Positions 53,560 to 64,000 of a stretch of 64,000 nucleotides of DNA are shown piece by piece. The stretch spans positions 20,108,338-20,172,337 of the forward strand of contig CM060199.1 in NCBI GenBank assembly GCA_030562195.1. The letters are read 5' to 3'. The notes beneath the pieces were generated by a model, which saw nothing but the letters and a program-made list of their open reading frames with translations, had not been told where the DNA came from and made no database searches. Position 1 is the stretch's first letter. The number at the start of each line of letters is the position of its first letter. The translations under genes and the position numbers were made by a program. This DNA is from Nipponacmea schrenckii (lineage: Eukaryota > Mollusca > Gastropoda > Lottiidae).

Positions 53560-56240
53560 TATATATACAAAACTTTCAATTGATTAACTTTTTAATGTGC
53601 AGAAGTTGAACATTATTTGACTCTCGGTTAAAATTAAGTATCCAAAAGTATATGAAGTAAAATTGTGACATAGATGTTGTTTCAGTCAAATATGGCCAAG
53701 TTCGACTTTGAATCAATTTGTGTGAAAGAGTTGATTTTTAGCACGGCCAAAATTATGGAGATTTTTGGAGATTGTTTAAATTATAAAGTTTAATAAGGAG
53801 AGCTGTAAACCAAGTAGCCTACCCTGTTCACATATATAAAAGACAATTATACACCATTCTAGGTATGGTTTATCTATAAGACACGGTGCTAGGGAAAGCA
53901 TTTTCCTGTTCATTTGCTTTTTCTGTTCTACATAATTATTATATAAATAATAAATAAAATTTTATTGCTCCCGTGATACTTGTGTTGATTTGAAACATAA
54001 AAGATATTTAACAGGAACATCATTGGATAGAAGATTGATTTTTCACAGAAAAGGGTCACAGTTTTACAAGAAGCCTTGAATTTACATAAAATTATGTTAG
54101 ATTTTACCAGGGGTTATCTTAATGCTACAAAATAGTTTGATTAATTTTGTCATGAAATTAGGCTACATATGCAAAATTTAACAGAAAGGGATTTTAAGTT
54201 ATGTATATTTACAAGACGACTTGGAAACCTTTCTGTTAAGGTTCCCTGGTAAAAATACTACGAATAATATAGGACTTATATAGCACAGATGGCAAATGAA
54301 TTAGAGGACCGAGTATTAAATAGTTTTCTTTATTTATATGTAGGCCTACATATAGTATAATTATACATATATTACTGTGGATCCATATATTCATTATTAT
54401 TTTACCTTCTTTATTAACCCAATAGGTGCAGAAAACGTAAAACGTATGGCATATTCTCTTCTCATTTTATACAATCTAATAGATTTGCCGATAAGCCCAC
54501 CATGGAATCTGGATTTTATAACAATAAACTGTACTTTTACACAGAAACTTATAGGAAATCAGCTATGTACATTTATATGCAAAATAAGAGATAAAAAACT
54601 ATGTAAATATATAAATATCATAGCCTATATATAATATAACAATGTTTTCACGTATAAATTGTCATTAATAAATCGTTTCCGAAACCTAATTATAATGGAA
54701 TCATAATATTTATTTTTTATTCTTATTTTAAGGTACATGTTATCGAAACTTTTATTACTCATTCTACCTAAATACTATGTCGTCTACAGTCTTGCCTGGC
54801 AGGAAAAACAAAAACATTTGTGAAAGAAATAATGAAAATCGACTCTGGAAATCTGTGTCTGATACCAAATGCAAAAGCAGTCTCAAGAGCGAATACTCTG
54901 ACTTGTATTTTCAAAAATTTAGTTTAATAATATTTTAAACTTTGTATCTCGTTGGATGGTTGACTAGAGAAGAGAAAGGCGTTTCTATGCAAACAGTTAC
55001 CAAACTGTGTTTATTATTCAGTTACCAAGCATGGTAACCATCATGTGATCTTATCGAACATACAATAATTTCCCGCTCTACTATCGAATTGCGGGAAATA
55101 TTACATAATCTCGTACAACCCTGGTGTTTGGGACTATTAACACGCACATTTTATTAATGGAATATATCATGATGCATTACACTGAAAGATCTGTCATTGA
55201 AGACGTAGGTAACAACTTAATGATATAATTTTCCCGCTTCCGTCTTGTCTCTGGGACTTTTGACAGGTTTATTGTTATGACATAATTCACTATGACTACT
55301 AAAGAGGTAAGTTAATTTTTAATAAATTGTTTTGGTACAGGAAATAAATTTTTAATTTTTAAACAATGTCTACACATGGATTTGTGCTTGATGGGCTATA
55401 TTTATGTCACCCTTACCGTTTAAAAATATGTCACCCTGACCGACACTAGTCATAAGGTGCAAATAACAAGTTAGACAAGTTAAAATCCCCTGAATTCTTA
55501 AAACCCGGCATTTTGATGTCTTTGGGTGTCTAGGATATTCTAGCAATACAATCGTAACGTGTATACATTTCCAGGAAATCAGTGGGCTCATATCTAAAGC
55601 TCCAAGCTATAGCTTTTAAGAATGTTATATTCCAATATTATACTCGATGATATCATCGATAAACTATGGAACAAACCCATCTGCACTTGAACACTGATTA
55701 TTATGAAAAGGAACCCAAGAAACATCATTAATTATACATGGTATGGTTATCATTGTTTTGTTTTCCCTATCGATTTCTTTTATTTCAATCGAATAAATTA
55801 TCCCCGATGAAAACTTTCTTCAATCGTCCCCTTTTTTTGACACAATTGAGTTCCGACTACTGAATAATGACGGCGAGACGAATTTGACGTATTCAGGCTT
55901 GTTTGTTTTGGTACCGGCAGTACTAGGTTATTTTTCTGGTATCCTGGCCAGATCTAGAATTTGTTACACACACACAAAAATAATCTTAAGATAAGTATTT
56001 TTCGTAGCTGTAGAATTTAGAAATACCATGTTTACGACTGGCACTGCTTTGTAGTTCCCGGACTTTCCTACAAAATGCAACCGATCAACCAAAAATATTT
56101 TTGCGTACGATCTGAACCAAACTAATGCTTGGTAAATAGTGTGTGAAGATGTCGTATCTGCACCAAGTATAAATGCTTAAATTGAGTAATACCATGTTAA
56201 CGACTGACTGACTGCTAACGTACTTTCCTCAAAAATACAA
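53560..56240. other. Noncoding stretch
   Basis: No exon, transposon protein or RNA gene could be supported. Short ORFs at 54377-54634 and 55370-55591 show no recognisable domain. Confidence 0.5.
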
Positions 56241-56244
56241 CCAA

Positions 56245-58262
56245 CCAACTAAAAATTGGGCACTATCAGAATCAAAATAATACTCGATGAAATAGGGGTA
56301 TTACCGATAAGTTGAAAGCTCAGAACAGCTTATTAGTTCTAGTTTACCAACTAAAAAATTGGGTAGTATCAAAATCAAAATAATGTTTGGTGAAAAAGGG
56401 GTATATCTGACAAGTTGAAAGCTCAGAACAGCTAATTAGTTCTAGTTTACCAACTAAAAAATTGGGTAGTATCAAAATCAAAATAATGTTTGGTGAAATA
56501 GGGGTATTACCGACAAGTTGAAAGCTCAGATCAGCTAATTAGTTCTAGTTTACCAACTAAAAAATTGAGTAATATCAAAATCAAAATAATGCTTGGTGAA
56601 ATAGGGGTATTACTGACAAGTTGAAAGCTCAGAACAGCTAATTAGCTCTAGTTTACCAACTAAAAAATTGAGTAATATCAAAATCAAAATAATGTTAGGT
56701 GAAATAGGGGTATTACTGACAAGTTGAAAGCTCAGAACAGCTAATTAGTTCTAGTTTACCAACTAAAAAATTGAGTAATATCAAAATCAAAATAATGCTT
56801 GGTGAAATAGGGGTATTACTGACAAGTTGAAAGCTCAGAACAGCTAATTAGCTCTAGTTTACCAACTAAAAAATTGAGTAATATCAAAATCAAAATAATG
56901 TTAGGTGAAATAGGGGTATTACTGACAAGTTGAAAGCTCAGAACAGCTAATTAGTTCTAGTTTACCAACTAAAAAATTGAGTAATATCAAAATCAAAATA
57001 ATGCTTGATGAAATAGGTGTATTACCGACAAGTTGAAAGCTCAGAACAGCTAATTAGCTCTAGTTTACCAACTAAAAAATTGGGTAGTATCAAAATCAAA
57101 ATAATGTTTGGTGAAATAGGGGTATTACCGACAAGTTGAAAGCTCAGAACAGCTAATAAGTTCTAGTTTACCAACTAAAAAATTGAGTAATATCAAAATC
57201 AAAATAATGCTTGATGAAATAGGTGTATTACCGACAAGATGAAAGCTCAGAACAGCTAATTAGTTCTAGTTTACCAACTAAAAAATTGGGTAGTATCAAA
57301 ATCAAAATAATGTTTGGTGAAATAGGGGTATTACTGACAAGTTGAAAGCTCAGATCAGCTAATTAGTTCTAGTTTACCAACTAAAAAATTGAGTAATATC
57401 AAAATCAAAATAATGCTTGGTGAAATAGGGGTATTACTGACAAGTTGAAAGCTCAGAACAGCTAATTAGTTCTAGTTTACCAACTAAAAAATTGAGTAAT
57501 ATCAAAATCAAAATAATGTTAGGTGAAATAGGGGTATTACTGACAAGTTGAAAGCTCAGAACAGCTAATTAGTTCTAGTTTACCAACTAAAAAATTGAGT
57601 AATATCAAAATCAAAATAATGCTTGATGAAATAGGTGTATTACCGACAAGTTGAAAGCTCAGAACAGCTAATTAGCTCTAGTTTACCAACTAAAAAATTG
57701 GGTAGTATCAAAATCAAAATAATGTTTGGTGAAATAGGGGTATTACCGACAAGTTGAAAGCTCAGAACAGCTAATTAGTTCTAGTTTACCAACTAAAAAA
57801 TTGAGTAATATCAAAATCAAAATAATGCTTGATGAAATAGGTGTATTACCGACAAGATGAAAGCTCAGAACAGCTAATTAGTTCTAGTTTACCAACTAAA
57901 AAATTGGGTAGTATCAAAATCAAAATAATGCTTGGTGAAATAGGGGTATTACTGACAAGTTGAAAGCTCAGATCAGCTAATTAGTTCTAGTTTACCAACT
58001 AAAAAATTGGGTAATATCAAAATCAAAATAATGCTAGGTGAAATAGGGGTATTACTGACAAGTTGAAAGCTCAGATCAGCTAATTAGTTCTAGTTTACCA
58101 ACTAAAAAATTGGGTAGTATCAAAATAATGTTAGCTGAAATAGGGGTATTACTGACAAGTTGAAAGCTCAGAACAGCTAATTAGCTCTAGTTTACAAACT
58201 AAAAAATTTGGTAGTATCAAAATCAAAATAATGCTTGATGAATATTACCGACAAGATGAAAG
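56245..58262. repeat. 103-bp satellite with 618-bp higher-order repeat
   Basis: About 20 units of 103 bp (first few spaced 102-103) share ccaactaaaaaattg, gaaataggggtattac, gacaagttgaaagctcag and the palindromic ctaattag. Variant positions (ggtg for gggg, aagatg for aagttg, gatcagct for gaacagct, cttggt/ttaggt/tttggt/ttgat) recur in the same order six units apart. For example, the aagatg variant occurs at 57233 and 57851, and gatcagct at 57353 and 57971, both exactly 618 bp apart. One unit near 58110 is shortened. Confidence 0.92.
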
Positions 58263-58619
58263 CTTGGATTTTTTTTAGCAATGATGTACGATTTTCATCA
58301 TACTTAAACCTAACACTCTTGTCATTTAAGACTGATTGCATGTTTTAGCAGATGTAAAATTTCAATTTATCCAATCAGCTACCTGTTATGATTTGGAGGA
58401 AAGCATATGAAAAGGGCGGTTTCCATTCAATCTTTTCTGAATCTCTTTGAAAACGTCAACCTAACTAACGTGCTGAATTAAAGCAAAAACTGTAAAAAGA
58501 AATCTTAAAGACAAAGATATTCTAAGATTCAACGTGCTATGTTGAAACTATGTTCAAAGTCACATATAAATTACAGAATAGATCAATAAAATTCCACTTA
58601 GTGAATAAAATGTGTTTCA

Positions 58620-59090
58620 CACCAATCAAGTCAAATCAATAAATTGCATTAGAATTATCGATTTCTAAGGTTCATTTTCCACCTTATTGAAGTGCATTAT
58701 TTTCTGGTCAGGCTTCCTAGCCAAAACTGCAAATACCTGAATACAATGAGTTAAACATTGCCTTTATGTTTCTTGTTTTATCTAGGGTATTGACACCAAT
58801 CAAGTCAAATCAATAAATTGCCTAAGAATTATCGATTTCTAAGGTTCATTTTCCACCTTATTGAAGTGCATTATTTTCTGGTCAGGCTTCCTAGCCAAAA
58901 CTGCAAATACCTGAATACAATGAGTTAAACATTGCCTTTATGTTTCTTGTTTTATCTAGGGTATTGACACCAATCAAGTCAAATCAATAAATTGCCTAAG
59001 AATTATCGATTTCTAAGGTTCATTTTCCACCTTATTGTAGTGCATTATTTTCTGGTCACGCTTCCCAGCCAAAACTGCAAATACCTCAAA
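58620..59090. repeat. 174-bp tandem repeat, 2.7 copies
   Basis: accaatcaagtcaaatcaat begins units at 58621, 58795 and 58969. Copies are nearly identical. A lone piece of the same unit (atgagttaaacattgccttt through tagggtattc-like end) is at 62123-62168. Confidence 0.9.
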
Positions 59091-59149
59091 TAATCAGACG
59101 TAGGACATCCCGGATTTTTTTCTTCTTAAATAACAGTTCTAGTTCAAAT

Positions 59150-60640
59150 CCAATTTTGATTTTAAATTTTGACTTTTGTCAATGGCATTTGAATGTCCAA
59201 TTTCACACTTGTTCTAACATATACAACTCTCATTAATGATCGAAATAAAAATTTGTCAACTTAAATGTCTATTTTCAAAATTTCGACACCACTTTCGGTT
59301 TTGATGTCATTCGTCTCTTAACTTGAAAATTTAACTTCTGGAATTTTGAAGATATTTGAAGGCTGGCTTTGTTTCTCCGACATCTCCGACAAGTCATTTT
59401 CAGTCTTGATACCCGCGAATTGAAAAACACGTGGTCTTAATTTTTTTTTTAATTTTTCCGGATTCATTTTTTGAGTTTATTGTATTTTGTCTATTGAATG
59501 AGACGTATTAGATATTTTATGTTAAAGTGATATGACAATAGTATTCTCACAAAAGGCACGGGCGTTGGTCATAGAGTTAGAACTATATATTTCGTGCTGT
59601 TAGTTCAATTAGTAAATAGAAATAAAAAAGATTTTGTATCACATTGTTCGTATTTTGCATTAGACGTTCTAGGTAGTTCGTATTTTTTTATGTTACAATT
59701 TTGCGGAAGAGAAGGATTGATTCTCCCAGACCCAGGGTGGAGCAGATACTTAAGTGAGAAATTGGGATAAAGTATCCGGATCTGTGGGATGGTTTTCTTC
59801 TGTTCTGGTCTGAAATTATCCGAAACTTACTGACTCTATTCCGACTGTGTGATTGAAAAATTCTTCAAAAAAAAAACTTTGACGCAGCCATAGGCGTAGC
59901 ATGAGTGGTGTAGGGGGATAATGATGGTATGATTGAACTACAAAAACATTCATCTTTCCAAATAAATCATTCGAAGTATGTAAATACATTTAAAACCCCC
60001 GCGGAGGTGCGGAAAATCCCAAATTTTAAGTGCCTAGTTTTTCTGACTCTCCCCCAGCCATATCTGTAGCTATCAGAGGCTCGAAATAGAGTCAGCAAGT
60101 TTCAGACTAATTTGAGATCAGAACAGAAGAAATAATAACTCGCCCGATTGGCGAGAAGTATACCAGTAGTACCAGTTATGTACTTTTAGTTTTCTATGAA
60201 CACGATTGCCATTTAAGGTCAGATGTTTAGAATATGCCGGTATCATTTTCTGCTTATAGACATGAGGGAATTTCTCTTGATACTCTTATAGGCATGAACT
60301 ATCCTACTTACTTTATTACTAGCTGTATTGAACGGAACGACAAAGGGTGCTATGCTTCCAGTTTTATAGCATCTCGACATCGACATATTGGACAACTTCT
60401 TAACATTCTAAAACGAACACAAAGAGTTGACTTTTAAACAATATATGACAATAATTCATTATTATATTTTTTTAAATTTTGGTTTTATCTATCGAATGAA
60501 GATTTAACTCTCAAATGTGTTTATTCTCCATCAAAATACACTTTATTTTCTTTATTCAACGATATGTTGATATGTTATACTTTCTAATTTTTTCACAAAT
60601 CTTGTTAACGCATTATAATTCTGTTTAATTTTTTTCTCTA
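59150..60640. other. Noncoding stretch
   Basis: It contains a diverged copy of the 49430-type repeat tail at 59270-59350 and no supported exon. The 67-codon ORF at 60234-60437 is unrecognised and lacks splice or conservation support. Confidence 0.5.
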
Positions 60641-61075
60641 AAGCCCCGTTTACATTACTACCGGGCACGTTCGAAAACGAACTCTCCAGTCACTGGAGGT
60701 ACAATCACTGTAACAAAAAGGCGCCGCCCATAGACAAAATAGTTTTCTTTTTGTTATTTTGGGGGAAAAGATTCCCCATCAGTACGACACCAACGAGATG
60801 ATGTGGTATTTCGATTAGCAAAACCAAAATCGGAGAATTTATCTACGGCAGTATCTTCTTTGGAAGAAAGTTGTTATTGGCGCATGCGCAGTTAACGTTA
60901 CAAAGCGTGCCGAGCCCAGTGGAGAGTTCACAATGTACGTTCAAGTCAACCGAACTGGGTCGAGACCACCTCTTGTAAAGGGTCTCGGCCCACATAAAAC
61001 TAGCACGGTGCCGAGCCCACTTTACCCGTTTACATTACGGAAATTTCTGCCGGGCCAAGATGAATAAGAGTTTAA
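60641..61075. other. GC-richer island, possible decayed DNA element
   Basis: ccgtttacattac occurs as a direct repeat at about 60647 and 61027, each close to an accgggc or gccgggcc word. The interior repeats cgagcccag/gagcccac and ggtctcgg motifs. Base composition differs sharply from the flanks. Terminal inverted repeats were not established. Confidence 0.35.
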
Positions 61076-61079
61076 AATG

Positions 61080-62440
61080 GACCACTTAAATTTAATTTCA
61101 AGCTCATAATAATGAAATCAAACTAGATGCTGTATGTAATATAATACTTCAAACTTTAAACAAAAAAACAAAAGATTGAAATATTTAAAGATGGGTTCCC
61201 TCATTAATTACGGTCAAATTAAGCTTACTAATTGATTAATTGGGGTTTCTAATGAATAATCCATATATTCTCAAGTTCAAAAGACCTATGTGGACGTAGA
61301 AATGGGAATCCATTTGACTCTAATCTGCTATGAAACGCCAAAATTTAAACACCATGTTTGATCACGTGACCAAATGACGTCATATGAATAAAGGTGTATA
61401 AGAATTGATTTTGTAGTTTATTATTAGTGAGTTAAAACTTATTTAAATAAATTCATAATGTTTTTAAAAAGTGATATTTAAACGTCTTATTGCCTTTTAC
61501 TAGAGATAATAAATGGGATTCCAAAATGCCATTGTTGTTTTGGAAAGTATTAAGGAATGTGGGCAAGTACGCATGAGTGCATACTTAACAACCATAACGT
61601 CCAGTTATGTACGGAATTCACAGACTGGATGATCAAAAAAAAGATCAACGACATTTGAGACTTGACGTATATACCTATGGCAGTACCCTGCCGAGGGAAA
61701 GCCGTCATAATTAGCCTAATTCCGAGTTAATTAAGGACTTGTGGGATCATCTGCTATTTTTCCCAGTCATTAGAACACCTCAACTTTCTATTGATAAAAG
61801 TATTACCGGTCCAATTATAGTATATATATGTATATATATATGAAAATAAGGGAACCCTTCTTTAACAGTTACCATTTACTGAAAGCGGCTGATAGAACTC
61901 CCATCGATATGTATTTAAGTACAAAAGGCTTAATGTCGATGTCCATGCTAAGTGTTGTCCTTTTTGTTCATTACTTTTATTTATCTCCGTTGATATCCTG
62001 ACAAATTGTAAAATAATTCCCTTACACATTTAAGACCTCCTTTTTTATATATTATTCTAATGTTTAACTCATTCTTCTTAAACACGTATAAATTGTGCTG
62101 AAACGTTCTTTGTTAATCAAGAAATGAGTTAAACATTGCCTTTATGTTTCTTGTTATATCCAGGGTATTCATTATTTTGATTATTGGACTAAAAACTCAA
62201 AATCGGATATTTCCAGGACAAAAAGCGTCTTCTTAAAAAAACAAAATCCCATGGATGTTTCTGCTATGCTTCTGGTTTAGTTTTGGCCCTGGATAATATA
62301 ACAATCGCCCGTTCAGTTCTCACCCAGAAAACTTTGTTAGATTACAACTGTACGCGATAACGTCACGCGTGACTGGATTGTTACTGATAGCTTTTGTAGA
62401 AAATGTTAAATTCATTTATATTTCATCAATGTTTTTTCAG
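61080..62440. other. Upstream region and probable intron of the TPT-like gene
   Basis: It includes a TGACGTCA motif at 61375, a tatatatgtatatatat microsatellite near 61825, and the lone 174-bp-repeat fragment at 62123-62168. A first exon may lie here or further upstream. None was identified with confidence. Confidence 0.4.
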
Positions 62441-63368
62441 ATCAATACAGTTAGTATGTGGAAGGTTTTTACAGCGTTCGGCCTTTGGACTTTGACGTCA
62501 TTCCTGTGTCATTATATTGGAAAACTTGTTTTAAAGTCTGAAACTGAGAATGAATTAACAAATAATTTAATCAGAGCCTTCCTTCTGACTATTTACCAAA
62601 CCTTTATGTGTTTTTGCCTCACAGAAGTAAAATTTTACAACTGTACAGTGTATATATGTATTGCTGTATGCCACTTTTTGGCTACTTTATCCACGAACTG
62701 CAGTATGGCCCTGATATTCGCATCTTCTACATTTGCTATCAAATTGATGGAGCCCATTACAAGTGCCTGCGTACAGCGACTCTTATTGGCAACTCCGTTA
62801 CATCCGTCGATATATGTTAGCCTTCCATTGATAGTAGGTGGAGCATGTATGTTTACTGGAAATCCATTGACAGATACATATCTTTCTAAAGGTACCCTCA
62901 TGGCCTTTCTGTCCAACGTCATTCTGGCATTCAGAAACGTCGGAATCAAAATTGATCACAACAATTCTTCAAGTTTGAATTTACGGCCTATCTCAACTCT
63001 AGCAATTGTGATGATTTGTCACCTGGTTTTCACAGTGGTTCTCCATGTTATTGAGACTCATAATGGTGCTGGAAACATTTTGACACGCGCCGTCGTTTTG
63101 ACTGAGTTATCAAGTGTTTTTCATGTGGTGTATTCTTACATTTCGACAAATATAGTATTGAGGTACATGTCGGTGTTAAGTCATTCCGTGTGCAACATTA
63201 TGAAAAGAGTATTAGTGGTTATATTACTGTACATAGTGGGCAGTAGACATGCCTCGTTTTCTAATTTTCTGGGCCTGGTGATCAGTACTGCTGGATTGTT
63301 TATATATGTTGGTTCCAAACATACCTGGAAGAATTCTAACAAAAGAGATGGCATATCGAAGGAAGCAG
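62441..63368 (+). CDS. TPT/nucleotide-sugar-transporter-like multi-pass exon
   Basis: The exon begins after a strong acceptor (caatgttttttcag) and ends GAAGCAG-gtaagt. The first in-frame ATG after the acceptor is at 62455 (MWKVFTAFGLWTLTSF). The frame upstream of the acceptor lacks an ATG at its start, so 62455 or an upstream exon holds the true start. About ten hydrophobic segments run through ~305 residues. The C-terminal half has NIVLRYMSVLSHSVCNIMKR and FLGLVISTAGLFIYV, the conserved end of TPT (EamA-related) transporters, where the Lys-Arg follows the SxSV-x-N motif. TPT proteins carry phosphorylated sugars or nucleotide sugars across Golgi or plastid membranes. The substrate here is unknown. 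It continues in frame into the next exon. Confidence 0.75.
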
Positions 63369-63654
63369 GTAAGTATTTCGCATTGCCATAGCTTTTTTTC
63401 AGGGAATTTTGTTCGTTGTGCATTCATGAGTAACACATTGTAAAATAATTCACTTACGCCTTTAGCCGTCAATAATAGACACCGATATTAATTTTAAAGC
63501 ATTGGGTTTTATGAAGATGTAAGTTTCGTGGACTATCTCTTCTGATAATTCATTTGCTTCACAAATACTCGTGAACAGAGACACGTAATATACTTATGTT
63601 AGGATGCATCTGGTCAAAATATCAAAATATGTTTTATATGTATCTATATTACAG

Positions 63655-64000
63655 GTAAAGGAGACAGAATGAGTATCAAGATAGCTGTTTTCCTCATGTC
63701 CTTTGTTTCTTTGAATATTGTTGGAATGTATAGCTACACCAATATAATAGTGGGACATAGAGATGCTTATTGGGAAAAAATTTCATTGCAAGATTTCGAA
63801 TCACGTTCATTTGGTAGGAAATCATTACAAATGATAGAAACAACAGATCTGGAACCATCCATCGATGACGGACATTTTGAAAATGGACCAATTCTAAAGA
63901 GATTTCTCAGAACAAAGCTTATAAACACACCTTACGATACTGATATTCTCTCCCCGCATCTTAAAACTAGCACAGAAGTCATCCGAGAGGCTCAGAGAGT
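63655..64000 (+). CDS. Second exon: membrane anchor plus soluble region (partial)
   Basis: Acceptor atattacag. Joined in phase 1 to the TPT exon it is open to the window end (115 codons). It starts GKGDRMSIKIAVFLMSFVSL then NIVGMYSYTNIIVG, one hydrophobic segment, followed by a charged soluble region (RDAYWEKISLQDF, TDILSPHLKTSTEVIREAQR). The chain is thus a transporter-like domain followed by a further anchor and probably a lumenal domain. By weak recollection the end resembles sequences that precede polysaccharide pyruvyl transferase-type domains in marine invertebrates. That is only a suggestion, because the domain itself is outside the window. Confidence 0.6.

Noticed and set aside
62369..62440. 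N-terminal extension of the TPT ORF starting at GTG
   Set aside because: It is not an ATG, and the segment before 62441 ends in a textbook splice acceptor. It is more likely intron.

Overview
The window is AT-rich metazoan DNA and most likely comes from a bivalve or other mollusc. The evidence is intron-rich gene fragments, a secreted multi-domain sushi (CCP) gene built from phase-1 exons, and a dense, diverse transposon load. That load comprises BEL/Pao, DIRS, LINE, Penelope, hAT-like, TTAA-type foldbacks and a Polinton-like relic, plus noncoding repeat families (such as the 'caagggcaataactc' and 'gtcgtctgtccgtctg' types) that I associate with molluscs. No prokaryotic-style gene organisation is present. 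The species cannot be named from the sequence alone.

Layout. 1-5965: exon-like segments of an unrecognised minus-strand gene, present as tandem modules of four exon types (here called W, Z, Y and X), mostly decayed. 6380-17338: a degenerate tandem repeat followed by a near-identical 5.06-kb tandem duplication. The second copy carries a 0.78-kb block that looks like uncorrected sequencing noise, so the duplication may be an assembly artefact. Each copy ends in a foldback DNA element, complete only in copy 2. 17374-24612: one coherent minus-strand gene with seven phase-compatible exons predicting a 409-residue secreted protein (signal peptide, small linker exon, four CCP-like exons, Cys-rich apple/PAN-like exon). 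A 32-bp minisatellite derived from its own exon-intron junction lies in the last intron. LINE and Penelope relics sit in intron 2. 24966-30410: a hAT-like element and two copies of a long noncoding repeat ending in poly(A). 30841-35896: a decayed LINE and two 3'-end LINE fragments.

35897-47622 is a DIRS-type tyrosine-recombinase retrotransposon on the minus strand. It is interrupted by a very young BEL/Pao LTR retrotransposon (39400-46759; near-identical LTRs, 5-bp target duplication) whose reverse transcriptase is broken by an 11-bp tandem duplication. 47660-48290 is a relic joining a PLA2/VP1u-like segment to a Polinton-like integrase. 48300-62440 is largely noncoding, with foldback repeats, a LINE reverse-transcriptase relic, a 103-bp satellite with a 618-bp higher-order repeat, and a 174-bp tandem repeat.

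62441 to the end is a plus-strand gene. It has a TPT/nucleotide-sugar-transporter-like multi-pass exon spliced in frame to an exon carrying one more membrane segment and a soluble region that runs off the window. The two host genes (CCP gene and TPT gene) are the most credible functional loci. Nearly everything between them is mobile-element strata and tandem repeats.
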